Origin: Impatiens glandulifera
Taxonomy: Eukaryota; Streptophyta; Magnoliopsida; Ericales; Balsaminaceae
Direction of reading: 5' to 3'
DNA: 64,000 bases
Assembly (NCBI RefSeq): GCF_907164915.1
Contig: NC_061863.1
Span: forward strand, 22,893,710 to 22,957,709
The notes under the pieces are model-generated. The model did no database searches. It had not been told where the DNA came from and saw only the letters and a list, made by a program, of their open reading frames with translations. The translations under genes were made by a program, and so were the position numbers. Shown here in pieces: positions 46,280-57,445 of this stretch. Position 1 is the stretch's first letter; each line of letters starts with the position of its first letter.

Positions 46280-47722
46280 TGAAAGGATCGGTGGCACCAA
46301 TAGAGACAGGGGTTAGACTATTGATGACAACTACTAGACAAAAACGGTTTGATAGAAATCCTATTAGGGATTTGTATCACTTTCTATTCTTCACAAACCC
46401 TTACAAACTCTTGAAAAGATTCAAGTGCGGAAACGTTTGCTCAGGTGTGAAGCTAAGACTGAATGAAAGAATGAAAAAGAAGATGACAAATGTAAATGAC
46501 ACAAAGAGTTGTTTATGGATGTTCGGAGCAAAACTCTCCTACATCACCCCTTCTTCCAACCACTGGAAGGATTCACTATACTTTTCTTATAATCAAATAC
46601 AGTTGCAATGCTAGCTCACTTTTGAACAGAACAGACTCTGTTCAACTTATAGTATATTGAAGAATATCACTCAGGTAGACAATATTTTGATTCTATCTCT
46701 CTCTTGATGTACAAACACAGTAAGGAAGAAAGCAATTCGTAAGATCGATTATGTGTTCAGCAAACGAGTCTTGTCTGTATGTTATGTCGTCTGTTGTCCT
46801 TGACGATCTTTAAAAAGAGAACATGTACCAACGGTCGAATCTTCTACAATGACACGTGGCAAACCCCCATTGGAAAGCCTCCATAGTACACATGTACAGC
46901 AGACATTGTGCACAAAGATCGTGGCCGTACCAATATGGTAGTGCGCCCAATATTCTTCTAGAATTGTCCTACAAGAAACAAGTAGTGGGAAGAATATTTG
47001 CTTACGTGGCATTAATTCATTGGATGTAACTTGTTGTCGTACTGCTTTGTACAGATTAGTGGAGCAGGAGTAGCGTACAGCTAGTTGATCTTGATTAGAC
47101 GGATGCTAATTTCAAGCAACTCCTGAAGCGAGGCATTAGACGTGCTACATTAGACTGCCAACTCTAATGAAGTTAGACCTCTCTGTCTAATAGCAGGATC
47201 CATTATACCACCAAGTTTAATGGAGTTAGACGACACGTCTAACTACGTGTCCCTTCAGACTAGTCTGAAGGAGTTAGACTCCTTACGTCTAACTCTCATC
47301 TGTTAGACTGCACGTCTAACTACGTCTATTAGACTACACATCTAACTACATATCTGTTAGACTACACGTCTAACTATGTATCTGTTAGATTGCACGTCTA
47401 ACTATGTCTGTTAGACTGCATGTCTAACTACGTATCTGTTAGACTGTACGTCTAACTATGTATCTTTTAGACTACACGTCTAACTACATCTGTTAGATTG
47501 CACGTCTAACTACATATCTCTTAGACTGTACGTCTAACTACGTACGTCTAATAACCAATACGTCTAATGAACCTGATTCAAGCTAAGTCAAACTTTGCAT
47601 GTTTTGATGCACCTGCACAAAAACAATTCGACAGCTTCTTATATAAGTTTTATACAAATTCATCATCAAAATACCATTAGTCAGAATAGTTTGACCCTTA
47701 GTAAAAATAATTTGACCCAAAA
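46280..47722 (-). repeat. Cop-4 5' LTR (about 1,443 bp)
   Basis: On the minus strand it begins near 47,722 with TTGGGTCAAATTATT (the first bases TG are mutated) and ends at 46,280. Palindromic minisatellite at 47,130-47,570. The unique half is diverged from but alignable with the Cop-1 LTR (CACGTGGC, CTTCTTCCAACCACTGGAAG). Confidence 0.82.
47130..47570. repeat. 28-bp palindromic minisatellite, Cop-4 5' LTR
   Basis: Same unit as 42,645-43,110, with more base changes in the ACGTATCTG linker. Confidence 0.83.
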
Positions 47723-49170
47723 AGGAGAATTCCAATCCTGTAGCCATATTTGAATGAAGCTCCGTCGAACAAGAACTTCCAATTATTAGAAGTGACAGTC
47801 ATGATGTTGTCATCGGGAAAGTTGAGTTCATAAGATGGTTCAACTATGATGGGTTGATCTGCTAGGAAGTCCGTAACAAGGCTTCTTTTGACGGATTTCT
47901 GAGCGGTATACGTTATGTCATATTCAGAAACCATCGTCATCCATTTAGCGAGTTTGGGAGACAATAGTATTCACTAGAATAGATAATGGATGGGATTTAG
48001 ATGGGATACCAGCTTGATTGGATGGGCTTTCATATAGTGTTTCAACTTTTTGGATACTCAAGCAAGTGCCCAACATACTTTTTCATGTAGCGAATAGTCC
48101 AATTCACATCCCGTAATTCTCTTACTGAGATTGTATACAGGGACTTCGAGTTTTTCTCGTTTTCTTGAACCAACAGGCTTCCCATAGCCGAGTCTATTAC
48201 TGTGAGGTAGAGAATTAATGGAAAATTGGGCCTTAGTTGCCTAAAGACTAGTGGAGACTGTATATAGTGTTTGATTTTGTCAAACGCTTGTTGATAGTGG
48301 TTATCCCATAGGAAGTTCTGATCTTTCTTCAACAGTTTGAAGAGGGAATCAGATGTGGGAGTTAGTTTACTGATGAACAGACAGATGAACTAAATTTTAC
48401 TAAGGTAGCCTCAGACTTCTCTCTCATCTTGAGGGGTTATCATAATTGTGATTGCCTCGATTTTGGAGGATCGACTTATATTCCTTGTTGGGTAATAAGA
48501 AAGTCGAGCATCTTGCCAACACTGATTCCAAAAGCACACTTCTTTAGGTTTAACCGAAGTCGGTGTTTTCAAATTATTTGCGAGAATTTATCGAGGTTAG
48601 GAATGTGTCCCGTGTGATCTTTTGATTTCACAATCATGTCATCTATGTAGACTTGCACTTCCTTGTGGATCATGTCGTGTAAGATCATGGTTACTACTCT
48701 TTGATAAGTAGCCCCGGTGTTTTTAGGACCAAAGGACATAACCTTAAAATAGAAGGTGACGACCATCGTGATAAATGTGGTCTTTTCTTTGTCTTTTTCT
48801 ACTATCAGGATCTAGTTATATCCTGAGAAGTCATCTATGAAAGACAGTAGTTGGTTTTCAGCAATATGGTCGACCAAGATGTCGATATGAGGCAAAAGAA
48901 ATTTATTCTTAGGATTGTCTTTGTTCAGATCGCGGTAGTCTACACATACGCGTATCCTTCCGTCTTTTTTCAAGATAGGGACCAGATTGGCTATCCAAGT
49001 AGGGTAGTCTAAAGTTTTAAGGAATCCTGCCTCCAACTGTTTCTAGACTTCTTCTTTGATTTTGGCAACAACCTCAATTTTCATTCGTCTCAACTTTTGT
49101 TTGACAGGTTTAGCCTCTAGATAAAGGAGAATCTAATGTAGAACAATGTTAGGGTCCACGCCAGGCATGT
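47723..49170 (-). pseudogene. pol: Gypsy reverse transcriptase and RNase H (minus strand)
   Basis: Minus-strand Ty3/gypsy RT: SFIDDFSGYN, CVDYRDLNKDNPKNKF, VPILKKDGRIRVC, SFGPKNTGATYQR and the catalytic YIDDMIVKS near 48,640. The connection domain follows (WDNHYQQAFDKIKHYI), then the RNase H region (LAKWMTMVSEYDITY, FLADQPI, WKFLFDGAS). Frameshifts separate these parts near 48,560 and 47,980. The coding frame runs up to the Cop-4 border (GYRIGILL), so integrase and the 3' LTR are lost beyond the insertion. Wording and the protease-RT layout fit the Tat lineage. Confidence 0.85.
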
Positions 49171-50240
49171 CCATGTTAGACCAGGAGAACACATCTTTAT
49201 TAGTCTTTAGCATTTCTATCAGTTCATGACATTCGTCGTCATTCAGACTTTGTCCAATGAGTATAATTTAAGGATCGTCCATTGTGTTAAGGTTTATCTC
49301 AATTGTGGCTTTAGAAGAATAAAGTATTTTTCCTCATGATCCAAAAAGTGTTTCTTTTCGAAATTAATATTAGACTAGAAAGAAATATCCTCATCTAAAA
49401 TATATTCGAAACTATTATGCATTTTATTGGATTCTTTATTAAAAAGAGGAAAAGACATCTCATCAAGATTGTCTTTATAGACTTTTTTTATTTATTACAA
49501 CATTAAACACCTTTTTATAGTGGACAAAAGGGGTGTCATTATTATCAACTCTAAAGGATGATTAGAGGATATTTATTAGCTATTAGTAGGTTTGTGGGGT
49601 CGTTCTCATAAGAACTTTTGTCGTCCGAAACTTCTTCCTTCACAAATGAGTTATTTCTCGCCAACTTTTCCAACGTTTCATGCTAGTTGGTAGTCATTTT
49701 CCTAATCATGTTAACAGATGAGTTAGGATTATCGGAATAATCGAAAAAGATTTCAAAACCTAGAGAGCATATTTTTAATACTTGGTTGAAAAATGGTTCG
49801 GGAAAATCAAAATTTAGTGTAATTTCCCCTTCCCACATAAACTATCCATTGAGAGTTGGAGGGACATGTATATATTGTTTATAAATTTTACCTTTCTTGG
49901 AACTTTCACATGCCGTTGGAGTATAACCAATGTCGAAGTTGTCTAAGTCGTATAAGACCAAGGAAAAGAAGTCATGCCAGTAGCATTGGGTCCTAGACCC
50001 ATGCCCGAAAAATATCTCATTTTTGCATGAGATGCACGGATGTGCCACTATATAAAGTGAAGTCATGAATGAGGGATGAATCTTGGCTTGGCCTAAATAT
50101 AGGATAGATGTCGAATCCACTCACTTTGATTTCTAAGTTGTTGGCCTAAGTCAAGCCAACGATGGCAGTGACGTATTTTTCACCTTAGATGGTGATGAGT
50201 TTGTCGTTAACTCTAAATCGTATTATCTGGTGTAGGGTAG
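49171..50240 (-). pseudogene. Gypsy protease-RT linker, degenerate
   Basis: No domain is recognised. The only sizeable open stretch is 49,842-50,120 on the minus strand. Position and minus-strand composition suggest the variable linker of Tat elements, heavily mutated. Confidence 0.4.
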
Positions 50241-50600
50241 AAGTGAGCACATTAGCCTAATGCATCTAGGATCTACCCAAGATTAGGTCATATGATGGTT
50301 GCATATTGATTACGCAAAACTCCATCTCAAAAGGTATGTCGGCCACGTAAATTATACTTCGGAAGCTACCCATGATTTCTCGAAGATAATTATCAAATCC
50401 TCAGACACTTAAGTCTGATGGGATGATTTAATCAAGAAAGATCCCGATTTGTTGAAGATTCCTCCAGGTACATATGTTTAGAGTTGAACCATTTTAGATT
50501 AGAGCCATAGGGATAGTCTTGTTGGTCATCATCATAGAAATGTAAAGAGCCTTAACATGGGCTTTATTAGAAGTAGGTAGATCATTTTTCTCGAAACCTG
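50241..50600 (-). pseudogene. Gypsy protease remnant (minus strand)
   Basis: The minus strand shows MALI-stop-NGSTLNICTWR, where LIDNGSALNICPW is expected, so the catalytic Asp codon is replaced by TAA. It continues with IIPSDLSV, INMQPSYDLILGRS and RVNDKLITIKGEK. It aligns with the plus-strand copy at 18,905-19,330, which keeps its Asp. Confidence 0.72.
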
Positions 50601-51960
50601 TCATGTTGATTTGTGGAGTGTTGAGATGATTCTAACCAACTCCTTAGGGGAAGTGTTTGCTGGAACACTAGTTTTGCTTAGCTCGTTTAGCACGACATAC
50701 CTATGTTCAATAGAGTACATTAGGATTTTCCAGATGGAAATATTGGCATTAGTCTTTTTTAGCTGAGAGAATAGACTATCATCGGGATTATGAGCTCGGG
50801 GCTCTTTTTCCTTTCTTCGGCCAGTGGATGGTCCAGGAAGGTTAGCCACTGTGGGTGGAGTTTTTTTCATGAAATTAGGTTAGAAATCAGATTCGTTTTT
50901 GGTTGTTAAGACTTCCCATCGCATCTCACTATGAGATTTGGCCTTGGATTCGTCGGGAATCCACCACTTCTAGGATACAACCAGTGAAGGTGGAATTTTC
51001 CGAGCTTCTTTCTTAGGCCATGGATTGACCATATTAACTTTAAGATTGTTAATATGTTCATTTGTGAAGATCATGTTCACCTGGTGATCGGGTAACAGAT
51101 TCGTCGCGATTTCAGGTTTGGGGATGATCTTTTGATTGATAAGATCTTGGCATTGATGCTTTAGGGTACTACAATTATTAGTAGAGTGACCTTTCATCTG
51201 GTGGTAGGCACACCATGCACTTTCAGACCTTCCTAGGAACTTTTTACCCTCTCTAGGAGCTAGGGGTTTGATCAGATTCCTTTTTTGAAGGAGAGTAAGG
51301 GCTTGACTTAGGGTCATACCCAAATTATCAAAGGTTCTATGAATTCTCAAAGCCCTTAATATTGGTGGTTTGGATGTCGTCGGGGCTTTTGCTTAACCGA
51401 CACAAGTTTGCTCGTACTTGGTTTTGGTAGAGGCGGAGCTTGCTAGGTGGCTGTGAATTGATGAACCTCGGCCTTTTTCTAAGGCCGTGTAGGACTAGAG
51501 TATGCTTTTACGATTTTACCTTCTTTTTATCCTTTTCAAAGGCTTCATTGAGGTTATTACTCATTTTGAGGAGTTTCTTCATGTTTAAGAATGTCTTAAT
51601 GGCAAATCTGACAAAATATCGGTTGTTGACGTTATCTAGAATCATGTCGATTTGTATTTGTTTGTTGGGTAACGAATCGATTTCTTCGGCAACATTCTTC
51701 CATTTTTCGATAAATACTGCGAATTTCTCGTTTTCACCTTGTTTCACATTCTTAATCTTTTTCTCGGTCCGTTCTAAGTTGAGATACATACTGAAACGTT
51801 CTATAAAGGTTGATGCAAGTTCATCAATAGTCTGGAAGTAGGCTACCTTCTTTTGGTGATACCAACACAGGGCCGCTCCATCTAGGTATTGAGAAAATAT
51901 ATGAAGGATTGTTGGTTCTCCAAGATATAGAGGTGTCATAGCCATTGTGTATATCTAGAA
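50601..51960 (-). pseudogene. gag: Gypsy gag (minus strand)
   Basis: Minus-strand gag of the Tat-like element. The capsid part at 51,508-51,945 matches the Retrotrans_gag pattern (YLDGAALCWYHQ, IDELASTFIERFSMYL, FIEKWKNVAEEIDSLP). The C-terminal part at 50,970-51,350 has a C-x2-H-x4-H-x4-C knuckle (CAYHQMKGHSTNNC) followed by LKHQCQDLINQKII and LLPDHQVNM. The segment 50,601-50,870 (ISIWKILMYSIEHRYVVLNE) is the stretch usually lying between gag and protease. Frameshifts separate the three pieces. Confidence 0.82.
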
Positions 51961-52559
51961 GAAAGCAGCTGAGTCACTTTTGCCTATGTATTTTAATAAT
52001 GAGATAAGCTTTCTACCAAGGGGGATGAGTGCTCGTTCGACCGTTTTCATGGCGTTTTTCCAGTCATGGTTCATCAAGGGTACCCTTGGTTAACTGATTC
52101 TATTGAGATAGAATTTTGGCTTGGCTAGAATTTAGCTGAGCCATTTGTCATCGTATTCTATTGGAGGAATAGTTGTAGGGTTTGCGCCTTCTTCGGTGTT
52201 ATTAGGATCAACCTCGATAATTTTCGACTGTGTCCTAGTTGATTTGTTTGCCTCGTCTTCAAATTCATCACATAGAGGGATTCATCAGATTTGCAAATAC
52301 TGCCAATTGTTCTGTCATTTGTTAAAGAGTGACTTTCATTTCCAAAAACTCGGTAGATCGAAAGAGAAGGACTATAGAAATTTGCATATGTAGTCCAATA
52401 CAAAAGAAAATAAAGAGGATGAACACATTTCTCTTTGGGATTCAGATATAACAAACATAGAGTTGTATATAAACATACTCGCTAGACTATTACAAAAAGA
52501 CTCTTATTGTTGATATTTTACAGACAGAGTCTAAACGGGAAAAGGTACTAGACTATAAA
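51961..52559 (-). pseudogene. Gypsy gag N-terminal region, degenerate
   Basis: Minus-strand sequence between ORF1 and the capsid domain. Short open stretches (52,158-52,454) show nothing recognisable. Presumably the low-complexity start of gag. Confidence 0.35.
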
Positions 52560-53660
52560 TTAAGACTTCTAAGTACAGACATAGTCTGTCCCGATATCTG
52601 ATTCTTCTACTTCAGCTTGCATTTCTAGAACCTCTTCATATTGATCGATGATGTGGTCCAGGTATCGTGTTCGCTTTGACACGATTTTCAACTAAAAAGC
52701 ATCGTACCATTTCTCGAGATATTCTGCGTGTGTCATGCGATCGATGGGCTTATCTTCTATGATAGTGGCCTCGACGAAGCTGTAATTGAAGGTCTTAAAC
52801 AAGTCAGTCGTATAGTAGTGAGTGACCTACTCTAAACCCATGAGCACAATCATGGGTTTCTCATCCATCAGGAAAGTTATTTTCTTGATGGGGTACCAAG
52901 GAAGGATATCCCAAACTTCATCAGTGTTTCAGATCAGGAGAGCAAGTGTAGTTGTCTCCATCCTTTGGTGTTGATTAAAGGGGTTATCATACCATCGAGT
53001 ATAACCGACAATTGACACTAGAGTTTGTCCAGCAGCCAGATGTAGAGGATCAAAAGAGAACATCTTTTTGCTCATAGTGGGAGATCTACGAGAGTTGTTC
53101 AATCCCATAAGGGTTTCACCTAGAATGACACTAGAGGGGTCTTTGTTGCCTCTTTGCAGTTGGTCTACTAGTTCAATGATTTATGAAGATAGTTTGTCAT
53201 CCGCTGGTGCTAAGAAGTAGTGAGCCAGCAAGATTGACATTGTCATGAAAGATGACCCTACCGTCCAAGGGATTTCTCCATTTTTATTTCTAGTTCGGTC
53301 CAGGCTCAAATATTGATGTACGTACTTACAAGGAGAGCGTCAAATATATATTCGGAGTATTCGTATGTGTCTTGCAAGAGTTTTCCGATGGAAGTGGAGT
53401 TGATGAAAGGCGTTAGATGCACGAGCTTTGTGATGTTAGTTATTAGAATAGTTCAGAATTCTCTATGGTTGGGCATAGAGATTTTCCGTTAAGAAGGTAA
53501 GTTCTCTTGTTAGGATCCCAGCTTTGTTGCATTTCCATTATGAAAGTGGAGTCGACTTCAAACTTTATGAACATTATGATGGGGATGAGGCCAAATTTTT
53601 TGATAATTTCACTTGTTATTGTGGAAGTTCTTGATTTATAGAGCATGTTCAACATCCGTT
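52560..53660 (-). pseudogene. Gypsy ORF1-like (DUF7745-type) copy A
   Basis: The minus-strand start MLYKSRTSTITSEIIKKFG is followed by MEMQQSWDPNKRTYLLNGKS and CPTIEN. This WDP...PTIE pattern is that of the plant DUF7745-type ORF that precedes gag in Tat/Ogre elements. Later blocks read TRWYDNPFNQHQRME and KKITFLMDEKPMIVLMGLE, then YYTTDLFKTFNYSF and THAEYLEKWYDAF. Stops and frameshifts are frequent. A diverged second copy lies at 58,990-60,000 (LMGDQPIIVLMGLETITFYY). Family assignment is from memory of the motif. Confidence 0.6.
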
Positions 53661-53667
53661 AACATGG

Positions 53668-53672
53668 AAATT
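53668..53672. repeat. Target-site duplication of Cop-5, left
   Basis: AAATT against AGATT at 58,734-58,738, four of five bases matching. Confidence 0.6.
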
Positions 53673-54959
53673 TGATAAGAAAAATTAAGAAAGTTAATTT
53701 TCAAACCGGCCATACATTACAAATTTTGAATATTTATTCTAAATAATCAAAAAGGGAGAAATTGATAAGAAAAATTAAGTAAAGTTAATTTTTGGAACCG
53801 GCTAGAAAAACTAAAAAATTGTTAACTTCTATGTGCAGGAACAGATCAAATCGTATAAACCGGCTGGAGCCTCATGAACCGGTTGTTGAAACACTTCAAA
53901 GAAATCCAGTTCCAAGTGATCAAGTCAAGATCAGAGGAACCGGTTTTAACTCTCTCAAGAGACCGGCTAGCAAAGACAAAGTTTACATTTCAGCCGGACT
54001 ATATTATGTAAGAAACAAACCAGAAACTATAATCTGCAGAAGTGACGTAATATGACGAAATAGACGTGTCTCGAAGGGATAAAAGAAGATAAGATCCGAT
54101 CAGAAGCATGCGAGGAAAGCAATGATGATTTACTGATCCGATGTTGACAACCAGAAGGTGCATGCCTGACACGTGTCCGAAACTGCTAACCGGCAACGTC
54201 ATATTTACCTGAGGAATCCCTGCATGCTTGCCAAGTGTTAAGGAAGGTGAAACGTGCAAGTAACCTCCCTGCACCGGCGTGATGCTGGAGTAACCAATCC
54301 CACGGTGAGAGAAGAATATGACCGTTGGGATCGTCCTTGCTATAAAAGGAAGACGAAGCGACCTCATTAATTTCGGCACACAAATTAAGAAAATCCCAGA
54401 GAGATAAAGAAATATTACGAACGATCCAAAACCGGTGTGTCATAAACCGGAAGCTTTCTGTGTGTTTTGTGTTGTGTTATTGTATTACATCAAGAGTGAG
54501 TTGGTGTAACCGGCGAGTAGCGAGTTGGGCTCGACCAGCATTGTAATTATTGTAACGTTGAAAGTTAGTGGAGATCCTTCTCATAACCTGAGAAGAAGGG
54601 GTGACGTAGGAGGGTTTGCTCCGAACATCCATAAAAAATCTTGTCTCGTGTTATTTCCTTCATTTACTGCTTTCTCACCTAGCCTAACCAAAATCAATCT
54701 TACTCTGTAAACCGGTCCACTCATATCTCTAAAACCTACTCCTTCTAAAACATCATCTAAGTCGCATACGTTGCTTCAGACTGAAACAGACATTTCCGCC
54801 CTTGAACCCGGTTCAAGAGTCTGTGACAGTTTGCGAAGTGCTAAGAACGGTCATAGTCTCTAACCGGACTATCACCAAAGTGTTGTATGTGTTGTAAGCG
54901 GCCACCCTTCCTGAAACCGGAAACACCCCGGTCCTCCAAGGGCGTCCCCGATCCTAACA
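53673..54959 (+). repeat. Cop-5 5' LTR (1,287 bp)
   Basis: The first 90 bp (53,673-53,762) repeat the LTR start and include an AATCAAAAAGGGAGAAAT polypurine tract, so TGATAAG occurs again at 53,763. TATA box at 54,341. Ends CGATCCTAACA. Confidence 0.9.
54341..54348 (+). promoter_or_regulatory. TATA box of Cop-5 5' LTR
   Basis: TATAAAAG in TGCTATAAAAGGAAGACG. The same box is at 58,114 in the 3' LTR. Transcription would start about 30 bp downstream. Confidence 0.7.
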
Positions 54960-54961
54960 AG

Positions 54962-54973
54962 TGGTATCAGAGC
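54962..54973 (+). other. Cop-5 primer-binding site
   Basis: TGGTATCAGAGC, followed by GAGG. Perfect tRNA-Met type site, two bases after the LTR end. Confidence 0.92.
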
Positions 54974-55004
54974 GAGGTTCTTAGCACTCAAGCAACCGAA
55001 GAGG

Positions 55005-57221
55005 ATGGAAAGCATGACCCACAGCAACAAGCCGCCAATGCTAAACAGTGAAGCGTTTAGCAGTTGGAAGAAACAGATGTATCTACATCTAATCACGTTA
55101 GATGATGAGATGAGCCGAGTCCTGAAAGAGGGACCGATCAAGATAAACAAGGAGTTAGACCAATGGACAAATGAAGATCGAAGACGGAGTAACCTGGACA
55201 ACCATTGCATGAGGCACATCTATAAGGCTATAGATGATAACACCTTGAACAAGATATCAGACTACGATAATGCAAAGAAAGCCTGGGAAACGATCATTCA
55301 GATCCATGAGGGAAACAAAAGAACAAAGGAGAACAAAATCTTGGTGGCTACACAGAAATATGAAAAGATCAGGATGAAACCGGGAGAAAATATGAAAGAA
55401 TTTAGTAACCAGTTCACCAGTGTGGTCAACAAGCTTCAAACACTCGGAAAGAAGTACGACAACTGAGAAGTAATCATTAATGCCTTAAGATCACTGCCGA
55501 GCACATGGGATATCAAGATCATAGTGATGAGGGAATCAAGCACCCACGGGCAAATGAAATTGCATGATGTGTTTGAGGATCTAAAAGCCTACGAGTTCGA
55601 GATTAAGTCTCGGATCGAAGATGAAGCCTCCACGTCAACCGCAACCAGAGCTTTGGTTACATCGGTGGAACCGGCGGTCCAAGTATCAACCGTTCCGGCT
55701 CCAGTCAAAAACGTTGATCAGATCAGTGAAGATGTGATGGCGATGTTAGCTCAGAAATTTGGGAGATTCATGAAGAAGAGCCAGCCACCATCTAACAACG
55801 ATTTTAATTATAATTAGGTAGATAAATCAAATAAAAGATGCTATAACTGTGACGGTTTTGGACATTTCAGGTCAGAATGCAGAAAACCGAGGAGAGGCGA
55901 CAGAAAACCAGAAAGAAACTTTCAAGGTAATTATCAAGGCAACAACTATCAAAGCAACCGGTACCAGAGTAACAACTACCAAGGGAACAACTACCGGAGA
56001 AATAATAACCAACGGAACGACTATCAGAGAAACAATGACCAGCATGCCGACGAAGGAAAGGAGATTCAGAAAGCACTCATCACATCCGACGGCGGAAGCA
56101 AATGGGCGTATTCCGACAACGAAGACAATGAAGAAAGGGTAACTTGTTTCATGGCAAACGACGAAGAGGTTAGGAGAAGCAACCGGCTAAAAAACTCGGA
56201 ATGGTATCTAGACAGCGGATGTTCAAGACATATGACCGGCAACAATGAGCTACTAACCGACATCAAGTATGAAATCGGAGCAATCATAACTTTCGGCGAC
56301 AACTCGAAAGGTAAAACTGTGGGCAAGGGTAAGATTGTCCATGGTAACCTATCCATAAATAATGTATTACTGGTAGAAGAACTGCGTTTTAATCTATTGA
56401 GTATAAGTCAAATGTGTGATGTGGGTTACAAAGTTGAATTTCATAAAAATGCATGCTTAGTTAAGAATCAGGAAAATGATATCCTTTTAACCGGTAACCA
56501 AATGGGAAATATTTATAAAGTTAATTGGAAAACTGATTTTGAAAAACCCGTGTGCATGATAGCCGGAAATGATCCAAACTGGCTTTGGCATAAACGACTA
56601 AATCATTTGAACTTCAAAACGATAAGCTTTATATGTTCCAAAGAACTAGTTCATGGTTTTCCAAATGTTAAGTTTTCAAAAGACAAAGTATGTCCTGCAT
56701 GTCAAATGGGTAAACAAATAAAATCATCTTTCAAAAGTAAAGGAAACTATCAATCTGAACGGTGTTTAGAACTTTTGCATATGGATTTGTTTGGTCCGGT
56801 TAAAGTAACCAGTCTAGGAGGCATGCATTATACTATGGTAGTTATCGATGACTATTCTAAATTTACTTGGGTAACATTTCTAGCCTCTAAAAACTAAGCA
56901 ACTCCAAATCTGATCAAATTGATTTTGAGAATACAAAATGAAAAATCTATTCGAGTAAACAAAATCAGAAGTGATAGAGGAACTGAGTTTATAAACAGCA
57001 ATTTAACAACTTTTCTTGATGATTCCAGTATTAGACACGAGTTGTCTAGTGCCAGAACTCCTCAACAAAACGGCCTGGCTGAGAGAAGAAACCGAACTCT
57101 CAAGGAAGCCGCAAGAAGAGCCAGGGAATGGAAGGCAAGGGAAGAGGAAGAAATAAGGCGACTGGAAAAAGAACTTGAAAAGGGGGACCATCCAAGCCTT
57201 AGTTTCTTTTTTTTTCCTTAA
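55005..57221 (+). pseudogene. pol: Cop-5 gag-protease-integrase frame, RT deleted
   Basis: One continuous reading frame from ATG 55,005 (MESMTHSNKPPMLNSEAFSS) to TAA 57,219 with three in-frame stops: TGA 55,464, TAG 55,815 and TAA 56,895. Order: UBN2 capsid (VLKEGPIKINKELDQW, LRSLPSTWDIKI), CCHC knuckle CYNCDGFGHFRSEC just after TAG 55,815, an Asn/Arg-rich linker of YQGNNYR-like repeats, protease WYLDSGCSRHMTG, integrase zinc region WLWHKRLNHLNF, and core VVIDDYSKFTW, RSDRGTEF, NGLAERRNRTL. After LKEAARR the frame passes straight into a charged coiled-coil-like end (WKAREEEEIRRLEKELEKGD). This shows an internal deletion joining integrase to a distal, unrelated coding segment. Confidence 0.9.
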
Positions 57222-57445
57222 GAACAATTTATGTTTGATTTGGTTTCAGAACTCAGTCGTTTTATCATGTTTTGAATTTATTAGTCTCTACATATCCTTT
57301 GAAAAATCAATACATGTTTTGAAATTTTTCTTAAACAGAAAATAATCAAAAAGGGAGAAACTGTTCAACAGATTTTTTTTTTTAAAAACCGGCCATACAT
57401 TACAAGTTTTGAATATTTATTCTAAATAATCAAAAAGAGTGAAAT
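57222..57445 (+). other. Cop-5 3' tail with repeated polypurine tracts
   Basis: Non-coding. AATAATCAAAAAGGGAGAAA near 57,343 and AATAATCAAAAAGAGTGAAAT before 57,446 are two successive polypurine tracts. A third copy lies inside the LTR (before 57,536). Confidence 0.8.

Larger units (their letters stand above)
42000..47722 (-). mobile_element. Cop-4: minus-strand Copia, partly deleted
   Basis: A minus-strand relative of Cop-1. Its 5' LTR is 46,280-47,722 and its 3' LTR is 42,000-43,271, whose U5 end was cut off by Cop-3. Inside are a primer site, gag, and a protease-integrase part. RT, RNase H and the accessory ORF are deleted. Cop-4 sits in the RNase H region of the minus-strand gypsy element. 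Its target duplication cannot be tested because the left flank is gone. Confidence 0.85.
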
